A stretch of 64,000 nucleotides of DNA from Agaricus subrufescens. Lineage: Eukaryota > Basidiomycota > Agaricomycetes > Agaricales > Agaricaceae. The notes beneath the pieces are model-generated. The model did no database searches. It had not been told where the DNA came from and saw only the letters and a list, made by a program, of their open reading frames with translations. Position 1 is the first letter of the stretch. The number at the start of each line of letters is the position of its first letter. The DNA lies in NCBI GenBank assembly GCA_029945375.1, contig CM057064.1:2790001-2854000 (forward strand), read 5' to 3'. The translations under genes and the position numbers were made by a program. Positions 11,600 through 23,668 of this stretch are shown in pieces.

Positions 11600-13664
11600 A
11601 TGCCAGACACCGCAATATTCCTACAGGACGCGTGTCTCCAGCACAAATACATCCGTTCAAAGGACAAGTCCGGTGTAGTTGAACGTCCGGAGCGACTCCG
11701 CGCGATCAATATCGGCATCTCTGGCGCGCTTGCGCGGTTGGAAAGCGTCGTAACACAGAAGCGCGAAGCGGATGGGGAAATCAACGAACTGACCGACGTG
11801 CTGGGCCGAATGCGCATCGGAACACCTACTGTTGACGTCGGTACTAGTATAGCCGAAATTGTGAAGAGTCAAGCCAACATGGATCTTTTGGACCACGAAG
11901 CTGTCAAATACGTGCACGGAGACATTGAAGAAGACGTCTATCTGAAGAAACTGCAGGCTTGGGCAAAGGACAGCAAGAAACAAATTACAGAACACGGTTC
12001 GGAAATACCTGAGGGCTTACCTCAAGGCGACCTGTACTGTTAGTTACTTCTTTTCTGACCATGGTTGTCGGCCTGATAGGTTCAGCTAGTATGTCCTGAA
12101 TCTATCAACGCGATCCGAGGTGCACTTGGGACAGTGTGCGAAGCCGTTGATAGGATCATAGATAACCAGGATCCCATCAAACGCGCTTTTGTCGCGGTTC
12201 GGCCACCAGGGCACCACTGCGGGGAAGATACTCCTTCCGGTTTCTGTTTCGTTAACAATGTCGCCGTCGCTGCTGCACACGCGCATCTAAAACACAAGAT
12301 CAACCGGATAGTTATTTTTGATATCGATCTTCACCACGGTACCTTCCTTTTTGTTTGCTTCTCTCTAATTTGTTAACTGCTGCGCGAGATTAGGAAATGG
12401 CACTCAATCGATCGTGTGGTCTATAAATGAAGAAACTTATCGTCAAACGCTTGAAGTTGAAGCCGGTACCCCATATAAGCAAGGTCCTAGAATATACTAC
12501 GGGTCTATCCATGATGTTTTGTCTTTTCCTTGCGAGGTATATTTTCCATGTGTGTCACGCAGTTTCGATAAACCGTTGACGAAGTTAAATTAGGATGGAA
12601 ATCCGGCGTTGGTTCAAGCTGCTTCCGTGTCTATTCATAGATCTCATGGTCAATATATTGAGAACATTCATCTGCAAACATACGAGTCTGAAAACCATTT
12701 TTGGAACGTCCTATACAAGGAGCAGTATTCCAAATTGATTCTCCGCGCCGAAGAATTTCTTGATGGAACTGGTGGACCAGGAGACGATGTCGTGGTCTTT
12801 ATCAGGTCAGATCGGTCAGATTCAATTCATATTATCATTCAGAAGTCTTCTTCAGTTGCGGGATGGATGCTTGCGAACACGAGTATCCCTCCATGTCAAG
12901 GCACGACCGCAAGGTTCCTACATCCTTTTACCATCGTTTCACCAATGATGCCCGTGGATTCGCGGCAAAGTATTCTTCAGGAAAGCTTATCAGCGTTTTG
13001 GAGGGTGGATATAGTGACAGGGCGTTGATCAGTGGCAGTCTGGCACATGTATGCGGCCTTGTAGGATCGGATAAAGTGGACGAAGAGTGGTGGAATGTTG
13101 ACAACCTAACCGAGGTTTTTTATGTTCATCCACCGTGTTTCTAAACAAACATTCTGATCGGACATTCCTTTCTAGCTCGAAAAGGCTACCAAAAAGCGAC
13201 GAGGAGGCAGACCATCATTAAACACTGTTGAATCAGATGCTATTCCGGGATGGCTGGAACGCACGGTGGCAATTTTCAATTCTCTGGAACAATCGATTCT
13301 CCATGTACCTGGAAGCTCGATTCCGGCACCTCCTTCATCCCGTACACTTCGTGATCGAACCAGGCTCAATCAATCAAGCAGTAGCGATAACAACTTGGGG
13401 CAGATAGAGAAGAAAGCACCCCGTAAATCAGGTTGTGGGAATACGATCAAGAAGCCTGAGGCCTCGAATAAAATCACTGATGTCAAACGAACCCCCCGAA
13501 AATCAAGTGAGCCTGTGGTCACGTCACAGACGGAGGAGGGAGGTATAGCTTCCACGTCCCTACTGGACTTGGGCGAGCATCAAAGATCGCCTGCCCCAAG
13601 TCATAAACCAATCACAAGGGTTATCTTGAAGCTTGGGGAGCCCCCTGAGAAAGCTGATGAATAA
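11600..13664 (+). CDS. HOS3: HOS3-type histone deacetylase
   Basis: Zn-dependent class II-like lysine deacetylase of the fungal Hos3 group. The N-terminus MPDTAIFLQDACLQHKYIRS and VVERPERLRAINIG are typical. Catalytic signatures lie in order: RPPGHHCGEDTPSGFCFVNN (about 12200-12255; His pair of the charge relay), FDIDLHHGNGTQ across an intron (Zn-binding Asp/His, about 12320-12410), SCGMDACEHE across another intron (second Zn-binding Asp, about 12808-12885) and EGGYSDRAL (about 13000). All key residues are present. A basic, Ser/Lys-rich C-terminal extension (LEKATKKRRGGRPS and KRTPRKSSEP) follows, as in Hos3-like proteins. Six or so short introns, e.g. near 12043, 12345, 12537 and 13110-13175. 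Stop at 13662-13664. It should act in chromatin or the bud-neck/septal role known for yeast Hos3; which one is not visible here. Confidence 0.92.
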
Positions 13665-13797
13665 ATGGATTTCGAGTTTTTTTCCTTTATAAACCTTGTT
13701 GGCCTTTAGTATGCTAACGATTATGTTAATATATAATATTACGATCAAACGTTTCTTAAACCAATACAACCATAGTCTAAATTGGAGAATAATTAAA

Positions 13798-14910
13798 TCA
13801 GATGCCCATTAGCCCATGGACAGTCCACTCATAAACCCCGAGGAACACGGCCCCGCCTGCAGAAATCCATAATGTCCGTGGTACAACTCCAGCAAAAAGA
13901 GTACGAAGACCTTCTTGCGTGTATATAGCCCGGAGCCGGGTATACAACGAAGGGATCTTGTCCTCGTGAGTATTCTAGGGTACAATGAGCTCATATCGGA
14001 CTATAAGCAGGGTTTAACGTACTCGCATATCGAGCATCACGCGAGTCTTCAGAACGTCAAGGGGCGTAGTAAGGGCAGCTGCGACGCCACCTGCTATACT
14101 TCCACAGACAGCAGCTTCATGCGCGTACAGAGGTTTACGCTTTGTTGTTTGTGATAATTTTAGTTTGAGAAACTCGTAGAGCGGGAATTGGAGGGAAGTA
14201 AAAGGAATCTATAGACGATAAGCAGAGTTAGGACAGCGAACTATATTATAAGATGATCGGAAGACACGTCCCTCACGCATAACTGTAATGCCAAAGCCGC
14301 GGTAGAACCCATTGATCCCTTCGTTTTGGAGGACGAGTTTAGCAGCAGCGAATGATGATGCATGCGCAGCGCCATATGAAGATGTCTGAGTCCGCGTTTT
14401 GATGACTTCTGTTGGAACACGAATCATGCATGCAGCCTGTAAGCAATATGTTTAAATTGAAATCAACGCCGGTCTGAATTTGTTATACTTACCACTTCAC
14501 CAAACGACGCTGAGATCATGTGGTTGATGGGAGCAAGCTCATCTTTGAATGGTAGAACCCTTTTCAGCGTGTCATAGACAGAGAAAAACGCAGCAGCTAT
14601 GTGACTGAAGTTTAGACATATACATTCGAAAGTGATGCGTTGGGATCGGCGTACCTCCTGGCGCACTTCCAACAACGACGCTCCCTATGCCTTTGTATAT
14701 TCCTCGGAATCCGCCTGCAGCAATGAAACCCTGAGCTGATTGTAGCCTCGTTTTGATGGTATCTATGGGGAAAAAAAGGAGGTCGACAGAAGTCCCGGCA
14801 GTCCCTCCTGCCTACATAGTTCGTAATTGGGACAGTTCATAAAGAGAGAGCGCAGAGGAAGATATACTGACGATGAGGGACTGGATAAAACTGGGACTCC
14901 GCTGGTCCAT
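13798..14910 (-). CDS. PET8: Mitochondrial S-adenosylmethionine carrier (PET8/SAMC type)
   Basis: Member of the mitochondrial carrier family, which moves SAM into the matrix in exchange for S-adenosylhomocysteine. ATG at 14910 gives [13 protein letters not shown], then [20 protein letters not shown]. The three carrier signatures are seen in order: [16 protein letters not shown] (about 14400) and [23 protein letters not shown] and [16 protein letters not shown] are hallmarks of the SAM subfamily. The C-terminus reads [18 protein letters not shown] and ends GLMGI at 13798. About six short introns; length about 275-280 aa, normal for the family. The intron before IPFTS was placed by the family pattern. 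Confidence is high for the subfamily. Confidence 0.9.
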
Positions 14911-16340
14911 TTTCCGAGGGTTCGATGGCTCAGACGGTGGAAAACCCTGGTTGCATGCTTTGTCGGGCGGGGAAGGCAGGAAAATTATGTCACGTGTACC
15001 TAATCGACGCGCTATTCATCACGTGCCAAACAGCGGTCAAGGGCATTTCGAGTCAGTCGTGCCGAAGCCCTTGGTTCTCCTCTCTCACCGACATGCCCTG
15101 GTACTGCGCTGGGTGTATGCTCTCGACGCCCTCTGTATCCTCTTTTTCCCCCCTCCGTGGGTGGTGCTTTTCAAGCCAGAGTATCCGCCCCTGAACGTGT
15201 CATCCTATAACGGCTAATTACTCGATACCTGATACTGCTGCGGATAGCGCTCGATGTGTGAGCTTTTGCTTGTATAATTTCGCTCTCTATGGTTCTTGCA
15301 GAGTTTTCTTTCATGTAGTTGTGGTCAAGATCCAATGCAGATAACTGACGGGACGATGAGAGCGCTCCGCATAAGTCCGTCTAAACCAGCTGCAGCCCAT
15401 CAGCACACGACGTTGATATTAATTGCAAATATGGTATGGTTCATTGGTTAGTATAAATTCCGTCGGCGGTGGTCTTGACCAGGTCAGCGTAGTTGTTCGA
15501 AATATCCTCCTTCTAATCGGGATTAGGCTATACGATCGTCAAACCCCATCCCCCGTGCGCATATATGGATGTTGGACGCGGATCTGGCCAAGATGCTTTC
15601 GTTCCTATTAAATGATAAGGTCCTGCATAAGCCTTCCAAGAACCGCCAAGGTGGGTCATGGGTCCTTCTTCATGGTCGCCTTACTCCAGCATGCCTATTA
15701 CCTCTATTTTTAGACAGCTTCTATCGTCACGCTCTGACAGAGCGTCTGGAAGAGGCTCGTACCCACTCATGGGCGTGCGATTTCGGCCGACTGACTTCCC
15801 GGTAATCTTCCCTGCTTCTGGGCCAGTCACACCTTCGATCTGTCAGATACTTGGTGGCTGCTGTGACCTTCCTGACTGCCATTCCTCTTCCCCTTCAAGC
15901 GTGCACTTTGCCTCATTGCATGGCACCTCGTAACTATCCGCCTAGGTCGGCTATCACAACACTGCCGGATACGCTCGAGGGTACTCATGGCTTCTAATCG
16001 GGGAAAACAACTTTCGACTCGACTGTTCTGATAACGACATAGGATTACAATGACAAGATAGGTCCAAATCCGACATAATGCTAAAACATAGGTATGTAAT
16101 ACATGGATAAGGAATACGATAGTAGTGTGGAAACTAGTCCAGGTTTCCGAACTTATCAAAACAGAAAAGTTACAATGGTATGCATAATGAACGAAACAAA
16201 GATGATGCGCTATTTGTACATTTGCGTGCAGTTCAATGAGAGTAGTGAGTGGGCATATATAAATCTGGCTATCTGTCAACTAAGAACGTTCCTCACGACA
16301 GGAAAGACTTACTAAAGATTGCAAGTTGATTGTTGGTTAG
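14911..16340. other. Intergenic stretch without a supported gene
   Basis: About 1.4 kb between the SAM carrier (divergent start) and the 3' end of the DUF6699 gene. Open frames here overlap on several frames and strands, lack conserved motifs and have no splice logic. The first part must hold the SAM carrier promoter. Confidence 0.5.
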
Positions 16341-18086
16341 TTAATTTTCTTCAGGGGCAGGGTCATCGAAACGTAACTCCCAGCGAGAATTAGTTGAATC
16401 TTGTGACAGGGACTTGAAAATTCGCCTTCCACGCAACACATCGACACGTCGCATACCACAGGATTCATTGTAAAGCGGTAGTCCTGGACTGTCTTCGCAC
16501 CTCTTCTTGAAAGCCTTTTCGCACCATTGGAGATAAGCGCTACCAATTCGCACTTTTTCCTTCTCCGTCAGAAGCTCGTTATATTCGTCGTAGATCGCAC
16601 GAAATATATCGATACATCGCAGGCCTCCAGAGCGTCGAACATGAATCGGCCACAAGATAAAGTGCTCAGGAAATCCACGAGGAGGGATGCATTCAATGGT
16701 CATTTCGGTCAACACGGTATGAGGAGACACAGGGATAATTTCCTCCTGTCTTGATATTGGCCCGAACCACTTGTCACGCCAAATCCGAACTGTCAGCTCT
16801 TCATTCCGAGGGTTGAAGCCGGCGTCGAAATAAACCAGTGGCATACCCTTCGCCTTGCGAGATTGAAAATCTACCAGAGGCCAGCTCAATGCGATCGCCT
16901 CTCCCTTCATAGCTACTAAAATGAGTTGAGAAATCGGTGTACTACACAACTTCTTTTTACCTTCACTTGTGATGGCCGTTACGTATTTGGGTCTGTGGAA
17001 GACTATGGGATGCACGGACCTCTGCTGCTCGGTGAGACTCAGCTTTCTTGATCGGTTCACTTGACCAGAAACTGTGCAGAGTTCAAACTCTGAATGTGGC
17101 TGATAACAGACTTCCTTACCAGAATGCTCGATACCCGGCGTAGGAGGGGCCCGTCGTGAAGATGTATGACGTTCAAGAGGGGGTGGGGCTACAAGCGTAG
17201 TGAGACGACGAACGCTGTGCGATATGAATAACGTACGGAATTCCTGCTTCGCCCCTGCATTCGACGTCCCTTTCTTGAGGGCGGACTTGAGTGGCACTTG
17301 CGCTTACACCGCCACGATCAGTTATTACAGATAAGACTCAACCAAGGCCGCCTCACCTGACCGCTGCTCTGGTTGGTATGCCCTCTCGGGTGTCGTCGAC
17401 GTAGGTACCATGGATTTCATTGGTGATGGATCCACGTGCGTCGGGTTAGGCCTTCGGGAAGACCGCTTTCTTATTGCTGGTTCTGCATATATCGAACTAC
17501 GCTGGGCTGGCAGTCGTTCTTCCACAGGCGGATCCACATACATTGGCCTACAGTGGAGGGGCGGATGCTCTACTGCTGCAGCGTCCACGTATTTCGAGCT
17601 AGATCTCAGGGTCGATGATCTATTGACACTGGGTGCGCGATCCGCAGGTCTCTGTGATGGATACATGTTGTGACCGAGCTCCTCAGGCCTTGCTGATCTC
17701 GGATATACCGGATTGTGTGGTGGAGGCCCTCTGAACAATATAACATCTGGTAATGACAATGATTCAATATCACGCGCTTAATAGCGTTCGCGTATGATAT
17801 GACTACGAGGGACCGTACCATCCTCCTGTTTCGACATTGGCACCCTCCTAAATCGAGAAACGTGCTCGGTGTCACTCTGATAACAAGCCTTCGACGTAGA
17901 GAGAGGTGATTCCGTTCGTCGATCAAACCCCAGCCGTCCGAAGAATGGTTTGAGGACTTTTCCGAAAACTTTAGGCTGCGGGGGCGGCGGTCCGGCCCAA
18001 CTATCAGTATCTGGAAGGGGTGCCGGGGAGAGCTTCGGCGTAGTGGGTTCGCCGCGAGAAGCCTTGGATTTACTCCGCTTGAACAT
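16341..18086 (-). CDS. DUF6699-domain protein with a 17-residue repeat
   Basis: Conserved basidiomycete protein of unknown function. Exon 1 (18086-17821) encodes a basic, Pro-rich start (MFKRSKSKASRGEPTTPKLS). Exon 2, spliced in as KQED|GPPPHNPVYPR, carries four 17-residue repeats of the type xYVDxxxxE (17391-17594). Another intron near 17345-17305 leads to SAQVPLKSALKKGTSNAG. A further intron (about 16918-16963) gives ITSE|VAMKGEAIALSWPL. The C-terminal half has the DUF6699 pattern: FILWPIHVRRSGGLRCIDIF, RAIYDEYNELLT and the closing GMRRVDVLRGRRIFKSLS plus WELRF. Stop TAA at 16341. The molecular role of DUF6699 is not known to me. Start choice and repeat exon are well supported by the splice frame. 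Confidence 0.75.
17391..17594 (-). repeat. Four tandem 17-residue (51-bp) repeats inside the DUF6699 gene
   Basis: Read on the minus strand from 17594, the units begin KYVDAAAVEHPPLHCRP, MYVDPPVEERLPAQRSS, IYAEPAIRKRSSRRPNP and THVDPSPMKSMVPTSTT. Spacing is exactly 17 residues with the core (Y/H)(V/A)(D/E) kept, while the rest has diverged. Confidence 0.8.
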
Positions 18087-20199
18087 CGTGAGTCGTAACA
18101 CAATCGTGAAGGGTCGTATACCGGAGGTGATTAGGCTCGCGGATGAGTCGTAGGCGCCGATCGACGTACGCACTGAGAGCAATCGCGAGCGGGGGTGTCT
18201 AGACCTCGGGGATGAAGGGTGGCTGGCCAGTGATGAGCCCAGCGAAATAAAGTAGAGTCAAGGGTGAGGAATAATGAAGGAGGCGTTTACCTAGTCAATG
18301 CCCTTGGCTTATGACCTTGGTAGCCTAGGGAAGATCCCTTTAGGTCTCCGCAGAGCGATATGTAGCACCTTTATGTGCCGAAGAAGGAGAGTAAGCAAGG
18401 TGTCTACCACGAGGCATTAACAGCTGCATCATGTATCCTACTCGGTCAGTCTTCCGGAACGGTGGCCAATCGTCTGCCGTATTCGCGTTCACGTGACTGA
18501 AAGGGAAAGATCAGGACGCTTCAACGTTCGACACCTACTGTCTGATGGAGCGTTACTTCTGTACGTGACTCGGGATCAGTTCTAGAAACGGTCAATGGAC
18601 TCCAACTACTTGGTACCCCATCACAGTATTAGGAACTCAGCAAGTCGGAGTAGAGCAGTACGAGCCGAGGGGTCAAGTATGCCGGGAAACAGCGTATTTC
18701 GCGAAGGATCTAGCTCAAGCCGACCTCATTTCTGATTTGATCGTTGGAGAACTCTGACGGCTGATCCTCATGTTACTCCCGTGTTATATTCCCTCCCCAT
18801 CTGGATTGTGGGGCGTTTTTAGGCCACATTTATTTAAAGTCCTAAATTGCGGTTTTTGGAACACTTGGCCTGATACCTGGGCAAGTTATCATGACTTACT
18901 TTCTTTCTTATCATTTTTTCTCTGAAATGTGACATTCATCTATTAATTTCCGTGACACGCACGGAGCCAATTCCCGTTTTAGCTCCGAATATTCAAGTGC
19001 AGTTAAAATTTGGTTCCGTCTGTTCCCTAACCCGGGTAATTAAGCGCGTGCGGGGTACTTTCGTGGCGGCAGGCTAAGTGGATCAGACCGGTAAAATCTT
19101 TACAAAAGGGCTTAATTTATATTAGGGGTTCACTTTTCGACATGCCTTCGCCAAAGCATGTTTGATAGTAGTTTGAACACTATGTGTAAGAGAGAGCACT
19201 TGTATTTAAATGAGATAGGTAGGTATATCTCTTTGTTCTAATGAGGTGGCGCTGACGATCAACTTCGAAACGACACCCGGAGCGACAAATCAGGGTGGTT
19301 AAGCAACCTGTGTTCCCGACGGAGTATTGCAGGTAAGTACACTTGGCTAACTGGTAAAAGCGCGCATCTATTCAAGTTTCTAAAGATGCAGTGAAGTAGC
19401 TTAAATTTTCTTCTGAAGGTGGCGGTCGTCCACCCTTCACGGCGCGTGTTGTGCATTTGGAACTGATAATCTGCCTGCCACTATTCTATTTTTGCAAGGT
19501 TCGATCCTTGCTGTTAAAGATATTCGCACTTTGATCTATTTTGTCCAAGTTAGTTCTACTGCGGTCAAGCAGCAATATCATCTACTTTTTCGAATGAAAC
19601 TAGTGATAATGAGGGTACTCTGTATCCCTGAGCCCTCCTAAACCTTGACAGATAGCGCAGTCAAAAATTAAACTCGCACGAATACTCCAACTCCCCTAGT
19701 ACCCTAAAAGTCAAAGAGCGGGAGGCCGACCCTTCATAGGAAACGCTGACAACAGCGGTGAATTTTTATTGCTAATATACCTCAACAGGTAAGCAGTATG
19801 GAATGTGTCCAGGCGCTGAGGACTAAACGTTCATTCCCAGTCGATTGGAAAGAGAAATGAGTGAATAAGTTTGGAAACAAAAACGCCCAAATTGGATGGA
19901 AATTGAACGGTAATTAATATGTCAGTTTAATTACAATCACTGCGTTCGTGATGGTTCCAATATCATGGTGCATTTCTTACCGAAAGGAATTGATAGATAG
20001 AGCAAAAGATGCGATGGGATTTATTCTAGAACTAACGGAGTTGTAAAGATATTGCGTTTAAATAACAATTGGACATTCAAATCCTCGGTAATCTTCATCG
20101 GTACTGGAGTTGACGCATTGACGTTTGGAAAGCCCCCCTGGTTTCTATTTCTTCCTCGATACCTGACTTCTCACCATGTTGAAAAACTAAGGTTGAAAC
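18087..20199. other. Gene-poor region, nothing recognised
   Basis: About 2.1 kb with many stops in all frames and no domain or tRNA-like sequence. The first few hundred bases should hold the DUF6699 gene promoter. From here on the sequence becomes AT-rich and repeat-derived. Confidence 0.5.
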
Positions 20200-22666
20200 A
20201 GACTGTGCCGTGATCATACTTGTGGTAAATCTTTGTCCGGTTATGCGAATATTCAGTATCAATCAAGTGCCCTAGTAAAATTCTTGTGAGTACTTTCAAA
20301 GGGGGAGGGGGTTACTTCCATACGACTATATAGTAAATTATGGCAAGCCACCTAATTAAGGGTTTTAGCCAAATTAATGGCCATTACATGAGTATGAGAC
20401 ACACTACTCACGCTTCCCATTGATTCGAACAGGCAAAGTGGTCTCGGTTGGTGACCACGAATCCAAATATACTAATTGCTGGATTATATATGTCATTATC
20501 AGTCAAGCGAGACAATTGTCAGTCAAATCACAGACTACAGAGCCTATTGCACAAGAGTAGGCCTTTCAGTCGTTGAACATGGAATATAGAACAGTGTTAA
20601 GACTACGACCGCGGAGTCAGAACTAGGCAGTTTCAATTTGGGGATAGGCGTTGGCCTCAGCAACATGAAGGCGCACTGTGCCCTCCAGTGGGTTCCGGAT
20701 GCCTAGAGAGCGATAGCGGGATAGAATGCGAGTTGCGGAATGCTTAGTGGAAGGATAGGAATCGAGAGGGAATAGAATCTAAGTCGATTTCAGACTGAGG
20801 AATAGATACAGGAATGCGGAACTTATATACGAAGGTGTACAGGAGTAAAGTATGGAAAAGGAATAGTTCCAGATAATAGAAATAGGAATCGGAATAGAGA
20901 TATGGCAATCACATTGCAATAGGAATGAGTACCAATCCGGATACAGTCGTGTTGGCTGTTGGAAAGTTACAGCCCACGTTGCGTTGGTCGTAGAGCGACC
21001 GCGGGAGCGCAACCGTAGTCCCGGAAAGGGACTATGGCATAACCGGCCAACCACTACCGGTTCTGGGAAGCAGACTTACCAATTAGAGGAACCCGAAAGA
21101 CAACGGTCCCGAGCAGATCCCATCAAAAGGAAACTTGACAGCAGGATTCCTTGGAACATACCGGAAATGGAAATGGAACGTTCTAGATAGAAAAGGAAAT
21201 GTCAGGAATGATCAGAAAGTTCTGGAAACGGGATATAACAAACAGTGAGATCATATGCACGGTATATAGAAAAGTGTTCCATCACAATAGAATACATACA
21301 AAACTGGAGTGAGTTTTTGGACTTGGGTCCCTGTCTTCTGATGATGGTCTCCGGCACTCATGAGACTTTGATATAAACTAAATAGTAGCAAGCCAAGCTC
21401 TAGGCCTTGTTGAAGAATTAGGATATGGCATTTCAATAATGATTAATTCTTACAACTGCTTCCCAGCCTTGTGGACCTATTTTGTAAAAGGCTTAGTATG
21501 AATTAGAGTAAATCATTTAGTGCAAGGATTAAACTCACCATACTAGTGTTATAAGTGGAATATGGTGATCACCTCCTAGGTCTAAAGAGCCTGGGACAGG
21601 GGGTGGCAAATTGATAGATCGGCACAATACCAACCAGCTCATGATATGAATGAGGGCTACACTCTATCATTGCTATATCAAATAATGATTAGGCATTGAA
21701 CAAATCACTCAAGGCGTACCAATAGTTCCACTGCATGCCTGCAATCAGATGTAGAGGACTACCAAGAAGATGATTACTTACCTGCAGTTGCACAGGACAA
21801 GACAACTGTTACTACAAATGGATGAGCTTATTTCATAAGCCATGGTTGACAGAAGAACCTAGTTTGTTATTGTGATACAATGCATGTAACTGTAAGATGA
21901 GGAGAGTTTTGATCACTGCAGTGTCAAGAGTCACAAATACACTAATCTTGTTAGTAGGATTGATAGTCCAAGTTGCAAACACTCACAAACCAGCAACCCA
22001 TTGCTGTAGGAAGCACCTAAAGTACACTTAAGTTTCCTCAGCTTTCTTATTGCTATAAGAAATGCTCACAGCTATATTCTTGTGAGTCATCATCATTGAG
22101 ATAAACTATAGGTCCCTCACTAGAGGAGTTTGAGGGAGTATATATGCTATGAGCCTTGCTTTTCAATGTCCTCTCAAATATAGGCACATTCTGGTGTGCT
22201 CACCAGTGAAGTTGAGTCTGGAACAAGCATGTCAGACCCAGAGGATAACATAATGAAAACGCTGAAATACTATTTAAGACTCACATCAGTATGATGAGCC
22301 TGGTCACCTTGACAAGTAAATAAATCCACCTGATCAGATACGGCCCTCTATAGAAATTCACCCATAGACAGAGTCTTAGTAGTCAAATCTTTCTTATCAT
22401 ATTGGTATTCTTACTTGTAAATGTATTCAAACTTCATAAAAAGTAAATCTAAATTTGGTCAAGTACATCCAAGAAACTTCTGACCTCTCAACCTAAAAAA
22501 ATCAGAGAGTCATATATAATGATTGTAATTCCAGCAGCTAAGGGCACTTGTCAATGCTTCTCCAACTAAGGATTCTGGAAATATGTGTACCATATGCATA
22601 TCTCATGGGCAAGATTCTAGTATATGCAGCAGCAATTTCAGCTCCAGTATAGCCCTGGACAGACAT
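20200..22666 (-). pseudogene. Decayed DUF6533 membrane-protein gene, split by a solo LTR
   Basis: Degenerate copy of the gene at 35763-37760. Clear matches are 20203-20480 against 35915-36200 (for example CCGTGATCATACT and TACGACTAT(A/G)TAGTA), 21250-21480 against 36330-36500 (protein LTPVLYVFYCDGTLFYIPC versus LAPILYVFYRDGTMFYIPC) and the N-terminus near 22666 (SVQGYTGAEIAAAYTRILP versus SYQGYTQAAIIAAYSKAVP). Stops and frameshifts are scattered throughout. CpG is rare in 21250-22666. The copy is interrupted at 20595-21240 by a solo LTR. Confidence 0.8.
20595..21240. mobile_element. Solo LTR (646 bp) with 5-bp target-site duplication
   Basis: The element starts TGTTAAGACTACGACC and ends CGGGATATAACA, i.e. 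TG...CA with a TGTTA/TAACA inverted end. It is flanked by a perfect AACAG duplication (20590-20594 and 21241-21245). The homologous gene at 36240-36330 lacks the insert. No coding capacity. CpG is frequent inside, unlike in the flanks. Recombination between two LTRs of a former retrotransposon would leave exactly this. Confidence 0.88.
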
Positions 22667-23336
22667 GGGTGTGAGAGGTATGCTACTCTTCTTCTCAATC
22701 AACCTGCTTGCTTTATATATATGTGAAACCATCCCACATGTGTTTTGTGATAGTTTCTCAACCAACAGAGGATAATGTTAGGCCCTATTGGTTACCCATG
22801 TGGCTACTGTTGATGTTTTTTGTGATTGTATACTCTTCAAAGCTGGAGTAGACTCGAAGTTGAGTTAGTGTCACAGCAACAACCACTGGTGGCTGTCGGT
22901 CATCTACATACTTAGCAGATGCTAGAAGATGCTTTATGGGAGTGAAAATATGGAGTACCAGAATGTCTAAGGCACCAAAAAAACATTACTGGAAACCTGC
23001 TGGAAACACATGGGGAAGCAGAATGCCATAGTCGCAGAAGATGATTTCCCTGAGAGGTCCCTGACTTGAATTTGTGCTACTAACCTCATCTAGGAATTTG
23101 TAAAGAGATATCAGAGTGGTAATATAGTGCATAACTCAAAACAGTAGCTATTACATTGCTGATAACTAAACATGAATACATACACATGCCGAGCCTCTGG
23201 ATACCCTGATGGCACTGTGCTTGTCTACATAGCATCAAATATCAAAGTGCAAGGAAAAGAAGAACAGGGACTGAATCTGAAGCCCCATCCCTGATATAGT
23301 CCAGAATAACAAAAAATACAAAAGAAATAAAGAACA
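22667..23336. other. AT-rich decayed DNA between two pseudogenes
   Basis: No gene, no clear repeat. Low CpG, many stops. Lies between the start of the dead DUF6533 gene and the dead MFS segment. Confidence 0.5.
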
Positions 23337-23668
23337 AGCTATGGAACAGAGAAAAGGATTCAGGCGCTTGTATCCTAATTGATTTCAAGATGTCTTGCTA
23401 TGATTTTCACTCTTAGATGTGATATAATGCTGTTTCATTGGGAAAGCTTTTTATGACTATCGGCCTAAGGCCTCAGAAACAACAGAGGGGCTGGTGCTGA
23501 ATATAATAGTTGGGCTTGCAGTGAAAGAGGGGAGTGCCATGATGTCATTTCACTACATACTTGTCAGAAGAGTACATCCCATTGATGATATGATTTTATA
23601 AAGCTCCAGTCTGGTTGGTGGGCAACCACCCGAGTCTGATTGGAGAAGATATATATATACCTAGCGGA
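23337..23668 (+). pseudogene. Decayed 3' end and flank of an MFS transporter gene
   Basis: Matches the reverse complement of about 56020-56350: the C-terminal codons of the right-hand MFS gene (GCTATGGAACAGAGAAAAGG), its 3' flank and the intergenic block (GCCTAAGGCCTCAGAAAC, CCCATTGATGATATGATTT). It is the left end of a larger inverted duplication that continues at 25351. Confidence 0.8.

Noticed and set aside
14925..15217. Overlapping plus-strand frames next to the SAM carrier
   Set aside because: No conservation pattern, no splice sites, and they lie in the carrier promoter region.
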